Source of the DNA: Tupaia tana
Taxonomy: Eukaryota; Chordata; Mammalia; Scandentia; Tupaiidae
Direction of reading: 5' to 3'
Length of the DNA stretch: 64,000 nt
NCBI GenBank assembly: GCA_026018925.1
Contig: JAKSZU010000002.1
Location: 94,374,975 to 94,438,974 of the forward strand
Positions 1-11,583 of the stretch are shown piece after piece. Both the position numbers and the translations under genes were made by a program. The notes under the pieces are model-generated. The model made no database searches, was not told where the DNA came from, and worked only from the letters and a program-made list of their open reading frames with translations. The stretch's first letter is position 1. Every line of letters begins with the position of its first letter.

Positions 1-50
1 CCTTCTATGTATGTGTGAGTTCATGAAACTAAACTACATGTAAAAAATTA

Positions 51-120
51 TTTGGTCATCGGGAAAGTCATGACACATTCTTGCAGAGGAAAATGTGTCA
101 TGACTTTCCTGACGACCTAA
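51..120. mobile_element. 70-bp hairpin MITE, mariner-type
   Basis: The left arm ggtcatcgggaaagtcatga(cacatt) at 54-79 and the right arm at 92-117 are inverted copies with two mismatches, separated by about 12 bases. The ends read tttggtc and gacctaa, and TA flanks both sides (49-50 and 121-122), the target-site rule of Tc1/mariner elements. Too small to encode anything; it would have been moved in trans. The arm sequence differs from the MADE1/Hsmar1 end. Confidence 0.8.
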
Positions 121-547
121 TATATGGAATATAGAAGCTGCATTGTCTTTTAGATGCCGTTTTGACCAGGTAATGCTCTTTTTCTGTTGAGCAGTGGAAT
201 ACATGGCAAAAATAACACCAATGTGTCAGAGAAAAATGTTTCCATGTATTTTATTTGGTAATTATTCTTACCACTTATTTCCCTCAATAGAAGGCAAGCC
301 CTATAAAGGCAGGGAACACATTTTTCTGTTTTAACCTCAATATATTCATAGAAGGTACTAAATACATACAGGTTAATAAATATAAGAATTAATTCATTAT
401 ACTAGGAAAAATGATTGGCTAGCTGAAAAACTCAGAGGAGAATTAATTCATTGTAATAAAATATGTGTAAGAATAATTCAGTACAATAAGAATATAAGCA
501 ATCTTCAAATCTTTGATAGAAAATACCTATTATGAAAACTTTATGCA

Positions 548-628
548 TCCATTTTAATTTTTTGCACCAATATAAACTAATACTTTAATTCAATTTTCCC
601 ATGAACTTTTGAAGTCCTCTCATAATAA
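548..628 (+). repeat. Mariner-type element remnant (3' end)
   Basis: The run ttttttgcaccaatataaac, tttaattcaattttccc, atgaacttttgaagtcct and ctcata shares order and spacing with 53221-53292 and with the 35229 element. Confidence 0.55.
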
Positions 629-652
629 TATCATAATACTATCAATGACAAG

Positions 653-858
653 TGGGCCAGCAGATGGCACGGTGGTTAAGGCACTTCATTCCTACATGGC
701 TGACCACTGTTCAAGTCTTTGACCAGGGGCTTGAAGATCATGCCAGGCACATGTGTGGGCATGCCCAAAATCTCGAAAAAATTAGAAAGAATGGAGGAGA
801 AGGGACTGTGATGTGTCCACTCTCTAGGGGAGTGATTCATTTTCTTTCTTTCTTTCTT

Positions 859-860
<2 letters not shown>
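653..860 (+). mobile_element. tRNA-derived SINE (long CYN-like type), 3' truncated
   Basis: Head gggccagcagatggcacggt, box B-like gttcaagtc, body gaatggaggagaaggg; ends in tttctttc runs where it meets the next SINE tail to tail. Confidence 0.85.
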
Positions 861-910
<50 letters not shown>

Positions 911-1154
911 CAATTTCTGCTTTAGGGCACGTACGCTTGCCAGAAAGAGAGAGACAAGAGAGTCAGAATGTGAGAAATCACCCCTCAGGGGGGATGGCCA
1001 TGCCACAATCCCTTCTCGTATGGTCTCCTCTCAGAATCTTGGGCACACATGCAAATATGCCCAGCATGAGTTTAAGCCACCGGGTCCAGGACTCAAACCA
1101 TGATCAACTATATGGGAGTCCAGCAACGTAGCCGTTAGGCCATCTGCTGGTCCC
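861..1154 (-). mobile_element. tRNA-derived SINE (long type) with long poly-T/A tail
   Basis: Tail of about 50 T (861-909), body with antisense block, head ending ctgctggtccc at 1144-1154. Confidence 0.9.
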
Positions 1155-1530
1155 AAGAATGATTTCTCACTTTCTCTACTTCTCTCTCTCTGAGAACCAC
1201 AACACGCCTTATAGGAAAGAACAAACAATATGTCTACATGAGAACGATATATATATCTATATCTATAGATATAGATATACCAATTATAATAACATATGTC
1301 AGATACTGTGTTAAGAGCTTAGTTTTTATGTGTAATGGATAAATAGTTGAAAAAGCAAATCTATGGGATATAATAAAAATTCAAATATGCACAATACAAT
1401 GTTAAATGTTGAAGATAGTGAATATGTTTATATCCTTGATTTGGATATAACTGTTTACATGCTTTAAAAAAATACAATACCTCACAATGATAAACAATTA
1501 CTATATGTAAATCAGAGATTATAATAAAGT

Positions 1531-1651
1531 TGTTTTTGTTTTTTTTTTTTTTTGTTTTTGTTTTCATGCCGCAATCCCTTCTCCTCCATTCTCCTCTCAG
1601 GACCATGGGCACGCACGCACACGCGTCTGACGTGAGTTTTAAGCCACCGGG
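1531..1651 (-). mobile_element. SINE 3' half (5' truncated)
   Basis: Poly-T, then catgccgcaatcccttctcc and aagccaccggg; the tRNA-like head is missing. Confidence 0.75.
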
Positions 1652-1929
1652 AATGTTTTTCTCCCGAGATCCCTTAAATTTTATTTCATGGGGATAATCG
1701 TCCCTTGATTCTGAAACTCACAACATGGCATTCATTTTCTTCTAAGGAATCTCTTCTCAGCTCATCCTTTCCCTTTTCACCCAACTGGGGCTTATAAGAT
1801 ACAATTTTTTTTTTCTCTTTTTTTTTTTAATACTGACTTTGTGGATATAAAATGTTCTCACATTCACTCGGATATTAGATATTAGGCACCACTGGCAAAA
1901 TCAAGACAGAGAGTGCTAATATAACATCC

Positions 1930-2085
1930 TACTCTATATGCAGCATTTCATCCAAACCACACAATAACCGTATGAAGTAGACACTTTATCCAGTAAGCCA
2001 ATAAGAAAATGAAGGCCTAAGAAGGTTAAATAATGTGTACACCGTCATAAGGTGCTAGAGATGATCAAGACTGGTTCCCCAAATT
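1930..2085 (-). repeat. MIR element
   Basis: Antisense MIR core: cacacaataaccgtatgaag, cacttta, atgaaggcctaagaaggtta and tgtgtacaccgtcataaggt. Confidence 0.65.
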
Positions 2086-3109
2086 GTCATTAATAGGCCA
2101 TGGTGAAGTTCAGTGATACAGATGTTCATGGATATTACAGGTTGTGACATTTTAAACTAAGTATGAAATAGGTAAATGTCTACATTACACTGATAAAAGG
2201 TATGCCCTATATAGTTAAAGTTTAATTTTGAAAAGGTTTAAATTGAGATTAGTTAAAATGTTGGAGAGTAGGACAAATACTTTGACCAGCATATACTAAA
2301 GAAATTTGAGAATAAAATGAATTACTAGAAAGAACAGGATTGTCTATATTAGATAATGCATATGTAATGTCCCTGTGTTCCCTGCTGAAGAGGTATAATA
2401 TTAACTTCAGAAATGTGTTCATCTCAAACAATCACCAAAGTCTCCAGAATGTTAAATTCCCAAGGAGGGGAGACAGTTTGCAGCGACAATAAATTCCTCA
2501 CATCACATCAGTTTAATCCCACCAAAGCCCCATAATATTGGTCAAATTTTCTTTCATAATCTGTTACTGTTGTAAACAATTTTGGAATTCAATTCTGTCT
2601 AATTCCATGCCCATTGTGACTTATATCACATATTTAATAAGAGTTGGTGTGAAGTGCTTTTCTTAGGGAATGTGAAAATGTGCATAGCCATTTCCATCAA
2701 GGGTTATCTGCAAACCAATTAAACTATCTAGTAACCTTTTTATTTAATACCTACTTATGTTATTACTTCAAGCGAAAATGTGTGTTCATAAAACTATATT
2801 AAGGCACATAAAAAGGCAGTCAACAAAGTCTACTAGTCTACTAGTCATCTGACTTTTAAAAAGCCTGTAAACAATATGGAACTTATAATTGAACAGTAGT
2901 CATCCAATGATGAGCTGAAAGAGCCAAACTGATTGCATATACTCAAATATTGCAAAGACACCTGTTTGAAGTTGGTTTACAGTAGTAATAATGACAGAAC
3001 AAGGATCCATAATTGTTTCTACATACAGTTTGAGATAGTCTGGGCATACTTATGAGGAAGACATGCATGTTGTGCAGTTTAAGAGAGAAGATTGAGGAAA
3101 CAAAGTGAT

Positions 3110-3394
3110 TTTTTCTTGTTTTTCAGGTTTTTCTTTTGTTGGTTGGTATTTTGCTTTTTTGTTTTGTTGTTTTGTTTTTGTTATAGTGTGCATGTGCTGG
3201 CTGGAGAAAGAGAAGAAAAATCACTTCCCAGAGGTGATGGCCATGCCATAATCCCTTCTCAATTCTCCTCCTGAGATTTTGAGCATGAACGCACATGTGC
3301 CCAACATGATTTTCAAGCCACCAGGTATGGACTTGAACCAAGGTAAACCATGTTGGAACCCAGTGCCTTAACCACTATGCCATTGGCTGGCCCC
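3110..3394 (-). mobile_element. tRNA-derived SINE (long type)
   Basis: T-rich start, gttatagtgtgcatgtgctg, and head ending cattggctggcccc. Confidence 0.85.
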
Positions 3395-3589
3395 TAAGCA
3401 AAGTGATTTTTAAATAAAATTTGTATTCCTGAGTATACAATTTAGAGTATCATTTAGCAATTACAAAATAAGCCAAAAACCTGTTAAAATCATCTCCCCA
3501 AACACAAATTCATTAAAAAAAAAATACCCAAGGACTCCAACACTACTGCAAGGACTATGACTGCTACCATTAAATTTAGTTCAAACACG

Positions 3590-3835
3590 GGGAGTGGGAC
3601 CGTGGTTGCCAAGGGTTGGGAGAATGGGAAATGGAGAGTTAGTGCTCAATGGGTATAAAATCTGTTCTGCAAATGCTTAGTTCTAAAGGGCTGCTGTTCA
3701 ATATGTGCCTATAGTTAACAATACTGTGTTTTATACTGTATTTTAATATAGCATAAATTTTAAGTGGCTAGATCTCATGTTAAGTGTTCTGGTCACAACA
3801 CTTTTTGTTTTTGTTTTTAATTAGGACTGTGGCTA
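3590..3835 (+). mobile_element. L1 3' end fragment
   Basis: ggtggttgcc-like text (ccgtggttgccaagggttgg), then caatgggtataaaatctg, tagttaacaatactgtg and agatctcatgttaagtgttc follow the 3' UTR of old L1 elements on the plus strand. Confidence 0.7.
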
Positions 3836-4275
3836 GTTTAAATTCAAGTGAACAGGAGTAAAATGAGGAGACCCTTCAAAATAGGCAAGCCCTTGTTCTA
3901 GAGGTATTTTCTAGACTGGTACTAGCTAGTAGAACTTTTTGTGGTGATTACTCTTGAGCACTTGAATTGTGGCTAGGGTGATGGAGAAGTGCATGTTAAA
4001 TGCTTATTTCATTTAATTAATTATTTAAATAGCTATAATGCACATAGTGTATTGTGTAGTGTGGATTAAGAAGGAAAAAGAGTCAGACTTTCATGCAATG
4101 TTCCAAACCTTTTAGAATATTAACTTCACACACCAAAGTTCTTAAACATAATATACAGTATTTGTGACATAATGTCTTAACAAATTGTGAGAGAGTAATT
4201 TAAAACTTGGCAAATGCTACCTTTGCAACTGGAATAGTACACCACTGAAATTTTCTTTTAAAATGTACATTTATT

Positions 4276-4560
4276 GGGGCCATCAGGTGGATGGTGGTGA
4301 AGGCACTGGATAGTGGACTTCCACATGGCCTATCACACTTCACGTCACAGTTCTCGAGGCTTGGAAATAACATTGGGCATGAGTGCCTGTGTGCTCAAAA
4401 TTCCAGCAGAAGAATGGAGGAGAAGGGATCTCAGCATGGCATATCCCCTGGGGAGTGAGTTCTCACTTTCTCTCTCACTGTCTCTCTGCACCACCACCCC
4501 CCCCCCCCCCCCATCCCCAGCACATGTGCCCTGTGGCAAAAACTTTTAGAAAAAGTTTTT
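4276..4560 (+). mobile_element. tRNA-derived SINE (long type)
   Basis: Head ggggccatcaggtggatggt; contains a 15-base C run. Flanked by aaaatgtacattt at 4260-4272 and 4562-4574. Confidence 0.85.
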
Positions 4561-4577
4561 AAAAATGTACATTTCAC

Positions 4578-4820
4578 GGACCAGCAGGTGGCATGGAGGT
4601 TAAGGTGCTGGATCCCACATAGCCATTTGAGTCCCAAACGTGACGACTTGAAAATTATGCCAGGTTCCTGTGCCTATATACCAAAATCACAGAGAAGAAT
4701 GGAGAAGGGTTTGTGACATGGCCATTTCCCTCGGGATGAGGAGTGACTTCTCACTTTCTTTCTCTCTGATTTTCTCTCTCCCCCTGGTGAGTACACATGC
4801 CCTTCAAGGAAAAAAAAAAT
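4578..4820 (+). mobile_element. tRNA-derived SINE (long type)
   Basis: Head ggaccagcaggtggcatgga directly after the previous copy and in the same orientation; A-rich tail at 4810-4820. Confidence 0.85.
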
Positions 4821-5229
4821 TTAAAAGATCTCTCTCTTTATAGGGCACAGTTTAAATTTACTAGGAAATAAGTTATTTTTCCCAGGCAAATGAATTTACC
4901 CAGAAACAACTGCTTAAAAATGTAAGACTACACACTAACTTTCCCAGAATTACAGAAACCAAAATCATTAAGTACTCTTGCGACACCAATTTGGAGTTTG
5001 TATTCAAAATCCCACAAATGAAACAAATAGATCAAGCTAAAACCTTTCACTGGCTGCAAGCTGTCTGCGCATTCCTAGCCTCAGTTCTAACCCCGGCACA
5101 CACCTGTAGGCTGGTCACGGAGACATCGCTAACCGTGGCTCATCTGCACCCCCAGCACACAAGCATCTCTCATCCTGGAAGACACCCACTTCTAGCCCTG
5201 GCACGCCTGAGCCTGGCGCACAAGCACCC

Positions 5230-6130
5230 CGAATCCTCGCACGGGCGGACCTCTGGGCCTGGCAAAGGTCCCAGGCCACGTCCTGCGCCGCCCCCTTACC
5301 TTTCTCGCTGACACTCTCGCTCTCCAGCTCCACGTCCTCGCAGCTGGTGTACTCCGGCGTGGACACGCCCTCCTCCTCCGAGCTGCTCACCGACATCTGC
5401 CGCCTCTTGCCGCCCCTCTTGGACCGGTGCGGTTTGGGCGGAGACGGCCGCACCGACTCGGACTGGTCGGAGCTCAGCGAGTCGTTCCGCAGCATGGTCT
5501 CCACCTTCTCGCGCTTGGCCTTTCGGATGAGGACAGCCGAACTGGGGTCCAGGCGGCTCTGCTTCCTGAGCGGCTCCTGGGCTTTGAGCTCCGGGGCTTC
5601 CGCGGGGCCCGGCCCATGCCTGGGGGCCGGCGGGCTGTGGTTCGTTAGCGGCTTGGCGCCCGGCGCCCGGGCCTCCGCGGTCCTCTCGGCCGCATAGGCC
5701 CGCGGCGAGTCCGGCGGCGAGGCCCTGGCGGCGGCCGGCGCGCGCTTGCCCGCCTTGCTGTCCGGCGGCGCGGCGCCCGCCTCGGTGCGCGGGAGCGCCA
5801 CGTCGCTGTGGCGCCGCTCGTGCCTGGCGCGGGACACCCGGGCGTGCATGCGCATCTGCTGCTCCTCCGGAGGCGGCTTCACCGGGTACCGCGCCAGGTT
5901 CGGGTCGCTGCGGTACCGGGTCTGGTACTCCTCCTCTTTCCTCTGCTTCTCATCCTCCGCCGCTTGGCCCTCGTCGCGTTTCTCCGGCACGTCGGGGTAG
6001 TCCTGGGACCGGCCTTTCTCAAGCCTTCGGCTTTCCCGCCTTTCTTTCCGCTCCCGCTCTTCCGCGGCCCCCTCTCCTGGCTGCGCTGCGGCCTTGGGCA
6101 CGCGTTTCCGCTCGCTCTTTAGGGCTCCTT
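5230..6130. promoter_or_regulatory. Exonic CpG island
   Basis: CpG dinucleotides are dense from the 3' flank through the large RIMS1 exon (for example around 5640-5870), in sharp contrast with AT-rich surroundings. Such intragenic CpG islands can follow from GC-rich coding sequence or mark an internal promoter. No TATA or initiator is evident, so a regulatory role is inference only. Confidence 0.6.
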
Positions 6131-6165
6131 TGCCATTTTGTTCAGAAAGTCCTGGAGTCTTCTTC
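5300..6165 (-). CDS. RIMS1: RIMS1 large coding exon: charged linker between zinc finger and PDZ domain
   Basis: The acceptor is TTATCCCAG (6174-6166). The exon of 866 nt starts by completing an Arg codon, then KKTPGLSEQNGKG, and ends ...ESVSEKG with donor GTAAGG at 5299-5294 (phase 1). It encodes 288 full codons. Landmarks are ERERKERRESRRLEKGRSQDYPD, split here as a long basic and acidic run near residues 35-60, then YRSDPNLARYP, RRHSDVALP, LDPSSAV, MLRNDSLSSDQSESV and TPEYTSCEDVELESE. RRHS fits a basophilic kinase site; a PKA site (Ser413) is reported in this part of rat RIM1alpha, but equivalence needs an alignment. The first nearby Met is not a start: the exon is internal. Very GC- and CpG-rich compared with the AT-rich introns. 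Next exon (DLDYYW or PDZ side) not found in the window. Confidence 0.97.
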
Positions 6166-6353
6166 CTGGGATAAGCAAAGGGACGTCAGGATGGACTGCG
6201 GTTTCTAACACGATGATCAAACCTGAGGAACATTTTTCTTCTCATAACGATCTTAAGTAATTTCAAATTAACCATAAATTGAATTCTCATTAAAAATCAA
6301 GACCATAAAGAGCCACACGAAACCTGTATATCCGATTAGCTTTTCAAATATGG

Positions 6354-6430
6354 TCTCACTTTCCTTCTTACTGTCTCTTTCTCTGGCGAGTGCATGCACC
6401 CTAAGGCAAAAACCTCTAAAATAAATGAAT
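6354..6430 (+). mobile_element. SINE 3' fragment
   Basis: tctcactttccttcttactg, gcgagtgcatgcaccctaag, then an A-rich tail; head lost. Confidence 0.65.
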
Positions 6431-8636
6431 AAGATTCCTTTGCACTACAATGTATTTGGGGTTTAAAATCTTGTTTTCATATTTCAAATCATCTATAAAT
6501 TAACCAGATAAATAACGGCCATCAATAAATTCAACAAATGAACAATTTTCACACTAACCTGCTTGTAACTCAAAGACTTAAGACATTTCAGATGAAAAAT
6601 AATATAGATAATAATAATATAGGAACAAAAGGAAATGCATCTCTTTAAAACTATTTGACATAGTGACATTATTTTATTACAAATGAAATATTTAAAGAAA
6701 TGTTAATAAGTAAATCCAATTCAGAAATAAAATCTAATAGCATTTCTTAAAGTAATCTTAATCGTTTGCATCCAAACACCCTTTAGGGAGTTGGTTAGGA
6801 AAACGGAGCTGAACCGTGGCTTGCTTTTTACCTTCCACAGACAAAAATGAAAGATTGAAATTTTGAAACCACTAATTTTCTTGCCTCCCCTCTTTCTCCT
6901 TTATTTTAGAATAACATCCAAAAGCAGAAAACAGTTCTGCGTTCGGCTTTTCTCTCCATGCTGTTGAAGTCACTGGTAAAGATAAAAGGGAACAGATTCA
7001 GCAGTCTTTGAATCCTATAGGTGCGTAATTCGGTTGTCACTTTCAGTTCTCTGTACTCCGGAGTACACCTAATTTGGGGAAGTTGCAACAATTACACCAG
7101 AAGTTACCAAAAGTGGGTGCCTTGGATAATCTTTCTGGCATTATAAAATCAAATGTTCAATTAAAATGGAGCATTGATTTGGAATCCTAAGGTACACAGA
7201 GGGGACTCTGAAGAAGTTACAACTGACTGGAAGTCCAAAAGCAGATGTCGTGAATGAACACCGAGAAAAAATACAAGATGGGGAAAGGTGGGGTCATGTC
7301 TATTTGTGAGTTACAGAAGTATTTGCTATGGTATGTCCTGGGGGGAGTTTGAGGAGATGCTGGTGATGGTATAGAGAAAGGATAAATGACTTCAAATGCC
7401 ACAGAGAAACAGAACAAAAAAACATGGCGAGTTCTGCTTCAGGCGTTTAGATGGTGTTGACCCTTTAAAGTGAAAGGGATTTCTGAATTTGAAGATGGAA
7501 CTGCGAAGGTGGCATTGCAGTTTTACAATGTAAAATACCTAATATCACGTATTAATTATTATCGAATACAGTTTTTGTGTGTGATGATTGTACCACAAGC
7601 ATTTAGTACCTCATTAAGGCATAGATGACTCTTATTCCAAGATTACATTGAACTAATTGACTTTTTTGGAAATGCTGATGAATAGTGCTTACCTTACAGA
7701 ATTCAAGTTAGGATTAAAGGAGACACCATCTGTGAAGGTGCTTTATGAAAGGGTAGATTATTACACACATGGAAGCTCTCCAGTCTCTGATTCTTTGTTC
7801 CACTAATTACACTTTTTCTGGCCTCTATGTTCATTGTTTTGTTTCCACTAGCTCATTTTCAGTGTACAAAATAAAAGGAAGACTTTTTAATAAATTAAAA
7901 CAAGCATTCTGTCATTCTTTCAACCATATTTCTCCCTGAAGTTTCCCAACTCCTTACTGCCACCCATTTTTCTCTTCTGGTCCTACATTCCCAATTTATT
8001 ACTTTCTTATGTATTTATAGTGTTAATCTTCATTAGCTTTCTTCCAAAGGTCAAACCAGTATCTACTCATTTCTCATTCTTGAAATTGTATAGTTTTTCA
8101 CCATGTCAAAATTCTTTTCTATAAATTTTACTGCTCCAAATTCTCTATCTTATTTAAAGATCTCATCTTCTGCCCAATTCCAAGTCACACCTTTCAATAT
8201 TTCTGTCTCTTCTTCACAAGCAACAGTTTGTCACTAAATGCTATTAATTCCACCTTCACTGAACTGTCTTGGTCTCCCTTCTATGCTCTCTCCATTCAGT
8301 TTAGATGTACTCATTATCTCTTTCTGTAATGTCCTAGTCCACTCTGTCTGTATCCCCTACAATTCCTGGATATGTTACAAAGTTTAATTCCAAAGTAATT
8401 TCCTCTTTCCTGGGCCTCCTGAAGCACTCTATGTCTCTTCTAGCTTTGATCAAATTGTCTTCCTGGTCAATTGTCTCGGTGTTCATCTTCCCTGGGATAT
8501 TTTGTGGTCTCTTCCCTAGGAGCTGTGAAAAGCGACCATGTCCTAATAATCTTTATATGCCCTCTGGTTCCTGACACAGTGTTTACTTACAGCTAAATAC
8601 ACAAGGACGACTTGCTTGAATTACAGCTACCTGAAT

Positions 8637-8780
8637 TGAATGCCCACCATGTGCCTGCTTATGGACACATACTCTCCTTTAATACCTGCCACAGCCTTAC
8701 AAGGTGGGTTATTACTGTCTATTGCAGCAAAGCCAGGTCTGGAATCCAGCCTGTTTAACTTTGAAGTCCTCAGCCTTATA
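8637..8780 (-). repeat. MIR element
   Basis: Antisense MIR-like text: tgaatgcccaccatgtgcct, accttacaaggtggg-type core at 8696-8708, aagccaggtctggaatccag and cctgtttaactttgaagtcc. Confidence 0.55.
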
Positions 8781-9251
8781 GCATTGGCTTTGTTTGACAA
8801 GGGGAGCAAATGTTTTCCTTGGAGCCTACTCTCCCACTCAGTAGGATAAATAAGGGTTACACAGGCAAAAACAACCAAGCCTACTCAAGGCCCCCTAAAC
8901 TATGAGTTTAATGAAGACAAGAGCTATGTCTGCCTGGTTAGCACTTTTACTTGTGCATAGCATTGTATCTGGTCACACATACATTCTTTTAAATGAATCC
9001 ATTGATTGTAGTAAATCATGGGATTTGCTCAGTGCCTGCCTAAATCTTCACTGCCTTTCCATTATTCCTAGGATTCCCCTCACTGCCTCACCAGCCATCT
9101 TTCCTCCACCCTCTGCTACCTGCACTCTGGCAATGGCGTCCTACAGGACTTGTTCCTTCAGGCAGATGCCTTACAGATAGCTGGAGCATTCATCCTCCCT
9201 TCTCCTGGTTCATTTTTAACCTCTCCAGATTCCAGCATAAAAGAAATGTCC

Positions 9252-9489
9252 TCAGCCTAGCCACTGTGGCTCAGGCTAGTGCCCTGAAGTGATGGAAGCT
9301 GTATGGTGACTGTGGTTTGGATCCTGGGTCAGCCTGAAAAACCACCCTGAGCCCAAATGGGTACAGAGGAGCTAGAGGGCTCAGGAAGGGGCTCACAACA
9401 TGACAAAACCCTGTGAGGATGCTTCTCTTTCTCTCTTTTTCCTTCTGTATTCCATGTGTGTGTATGTGCATCTATCATTAAAAAAATAT
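9252..9489 (+). mobile_element. Divergent tRNA-like SINE, different from the main family
   Basis: Box A-like gtggctcaggctagtg, box B-like ggtttggatcctggg, body without the gaatggagg block, ends tctatcattaaaaaaat. Confidence 0.6.
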
Positions 9490-9901
9490 AAAGAACATTC
9501 CTCAAAGGTCTCTTTGATAAACTCACACACCCTCCAATAGATCAGGTTCTCTCAACATAATTTCTGAGATACATGTTCAATTGAAGGATTAATGCTATAA
9601 ATGAAAAATGATCTAAAAGCTTTTCCGAGTTCATGGTTGGAAGCTAGTAGCTTGGTCAGGTGACTTAGCTAATGTTTATGTCGGTGCATGATATGAAAGC
9701 AATATCATGACAATAGGTCTCCTAAGCGGTGGTACTTTCTAGAGAAAGACAAAGCACCCCAGGTTACATGTTGACTTCTGTCCAAGGCTTGAGGAATATT
9801 GCCACATATTCCTCTTAATAGAAGTTAAATTTTTGATAATAGGTTTGTTTTCAAATTAGGAAGGACCTTGCCTTTTGTTTACAGGGCTAGTGAACTATTA
9901 C

Positions 9902-10242
9902 CTCTCTCTTGGAGGCTCACTTCTAGATCTGGAGGAAGCCTGTTTCTGTTCGGGGCCCACGGCTTGCTGCGAGGGCTCAGCCCCTTTGCTCCTGTCTGGC
10001 GGTGCGCTGGGAGGAGCAATGTCCTGGGAGGAGGCAGCTGCTGTGCTTAGAGGTGTCTGGGACCGCGATCGCTCTTGGAGTCGTGCTTTCTTTTCTCTCG
10101 GTACCTCAGAACCAGCACCTGTCGCTGTATCACTCAAGGTTCCATCCTGACTTGGCTGTTGTGGGCCACTTCCAAAGAACCATGCCCCAGATTTGGTTAA
10201 GATTTCTTGTTGCTTTCGACATAAATTGCATACCCACATAAC
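9902..10242 (-). CDS. RIMS1: RIMS1 coding exon: last zinc-finger cysteines, SGAWFF motif and Ser/Pro-rich linker
   Basis: The acceptor is CTTCTTCACATAG at 10255-10243 and the exon starts GTT ATG TGG in phase 0. It runs 341 nt to donor GTAATA at 9901 and ends in phase 2. The first residues, VMWVCNLCRKQQE, supply the last zinc-finger cysteine pair. SGAWFFGSG follows and matches the SGAWFF Rab3-contact motif shared with rabphilin. The rest is a low-complexity linker rich in Ser, Pro, Gln and Arg (GAGSEVPREKK, QERSRSQTPLS, SRSRSEPPRE). This linker is RIMS1-specific; RIMS2 differs here. No stops or frameshifts. The TAA just past the exon lies in the donor. Confidence 0.97.
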
Positions 10243-10299
10243 CTATGTGAAGAAGAGAGAACAATAAATACAAATTCTCTATGCTATTTGGAAATAATC

Positions 10300-10460
10300 T
10301 ATTTACAGTTCATTAAAATGTCTTGCAAGGAAAGAACATCATCTTCATCTTCATATTTATTTTTGCAGATCTCTTGTGAAAATGGTCTTGCACAAGTCAC
10401 AGGCAAATGTATGGATGCCCGTACTGGGATCCATCTGAAACCAGAATTCCTCTGGGTAAG
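10300..10460 (-). repeat. Probable MIR fragment next to the SGAWFF exon
   Basis: Minus strand: CCTGTGACTTGTGCAAGACC, AGATCTGCAAAAATAAATAT and TTGCAAGACATTTTAATGAA follow MIR spacing loosely. Splice-like AG and GT motifs around it are discussed under rejected items. Confidence 0.4.
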
Positions 10461-11004
10461 CAGAGAAGAGATTTTCATCAGCATTTCTAATTCAATGTTT
10501 CTGAGTTTGCTTTTAACATATATCTGTCATATTTTGAATAACTGACTCTGAAGTTTCCTTTACAATATCTGTTAGTAAAACTGCCCTAAGTGAGGTAGCA
10601 AATTAATTAGACACATGTAAAGAGCTACAGGATCAATATTTATATGCATAAGCCTCAGTATCTCAAATGATTTAGAAGATGTCTGTCTTCTCAAAATCAG
10701 CCATTATTAAAGTCAATGTTGAAAGTATTTATATGGAACAAACAAAAAAAGGTAGGCACAAAAGAAAAGGTCAAGCAGTATATTCTCTCTAGTTACTCAG
10801 TAATAAACTAACCCAAAGCTTATTTTATGGTATAAAATATAATGTTCCATTCACATGTTTACTACAGCAGTAAATCTGAGGCTAGATTTATTCATACGTG
10901 ACCATTTTCAATGTAATGTTTCCCTGGGAGACCTATTGTGGAACATTTAGAAACATACCCACTGCCAAAGTATAAGATGGATCACCACCTAAAATAAATG
11001 AATA

Positions 11005-11236
11005 GAGGCTGGCTGGCTGGTGGTATGGTGGGAACACTATGCTATGCTAGGCTGACCCACGTGGGAAAGTTCCAGGTTCGCATCCAGAGACCTCCCTGAG
11101 TATGCTGGGGACCCATGTGCCCATGATTCAGGCTGACTGAAACTGGGGTGGATTGGGGCATGAAGACGCTGTTGAGGGAGCCTCTCTCTCTCTCTCATTT
11201 TCTCTCAATATGAAAAAAGATATATAAAAAAGAAAA
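11005..11236 (+). mobile_element. Divergent tRNA-like SINE
   Basis: gaggctggctggctggtggt, box B-like aggttcgcatccagag, ctgactgaaactggggtgga, CT-rich then A-rich end. Confidence 0.65.
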
Positions 11237-11583
11237 AGAAAAACTAAAAGCAAAAGTGAGAATAAGAATAAGAGGGAGAAAATTAATACAATTTAAAAAG
11301 AAAAGTATTAACAGCTAACCTGTTAAAAACTGCTGCTTTCTGAGCAAGAAAAATGAACTAATAAAATGGGACAAGCTAGACTTAGAAATATTTTCTATAC
11401 AAAGTTAGATTGACGAGGCATAATTAATACTTCTAGACTTCCCAGGTCATAAAATGAAATGAATTGGATTCACAAAAGTGGTTATTATAGCATCTACACA
11501 CTAGTTTATAACTGGTATCAAAGAATTCTCACTTCCTAAGATGTTGAACAATTCATTGCATAAGCCTATTTTAAAGTGCTTAC

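Larger units (their letters stand above)
1..5299 (-). other. RIMS1: RIMS1 intron downstream of the large exon (partial)
   Basis: Begins with donor GTAAGG at 5299 and leaves the window at base 1. It contains the 70-bp hairpin element, a mariner remnant, SINEs, a MIR and an L1 tail listed separately. I see nothing identifiable in 121-545 (apart from a faint L2-like stretch near 285-350), 1155-1530, 2085-3105, 3835-4255 and 4825-5225. A translation search by eye for the following DLDYYW exon found none. Confidence 0.85.
6166..9901 (-). other. RIMS1: RIMS1 intron between the SGAWFF exon and the large exon
   Basis: Donor GTAATA at 9901 and acceptor CCCAG at 6170-6166; 3.7 kb. It holds a SINE 3' fragment near 6354, a MIR near 8637, degraded L2-like text near 8890-9240 and an unusual SINE at 9252. 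I see nothing identifiable in 6440-7680 and 7770-8180. Confidence 0.9.

Noticed and set aside
5347..6122. Plus-strand open frames across the GC-rich exon
   Set aside because: They are antisense shadows of the RIMS1 exon; high GC removes stops.
10345..10456. Exon-like open stretch flanked by ag/gtaagc on the plus strand and by TTACCCAG on the minus strand next to the SGAWFF exon
   Set aside because: No known RIM residues fit there, the flanking RIMS1 exons already join in frame without it, and the sequence loosely follows a MIR. A decayed repeat with chance splice motifs is simpler.
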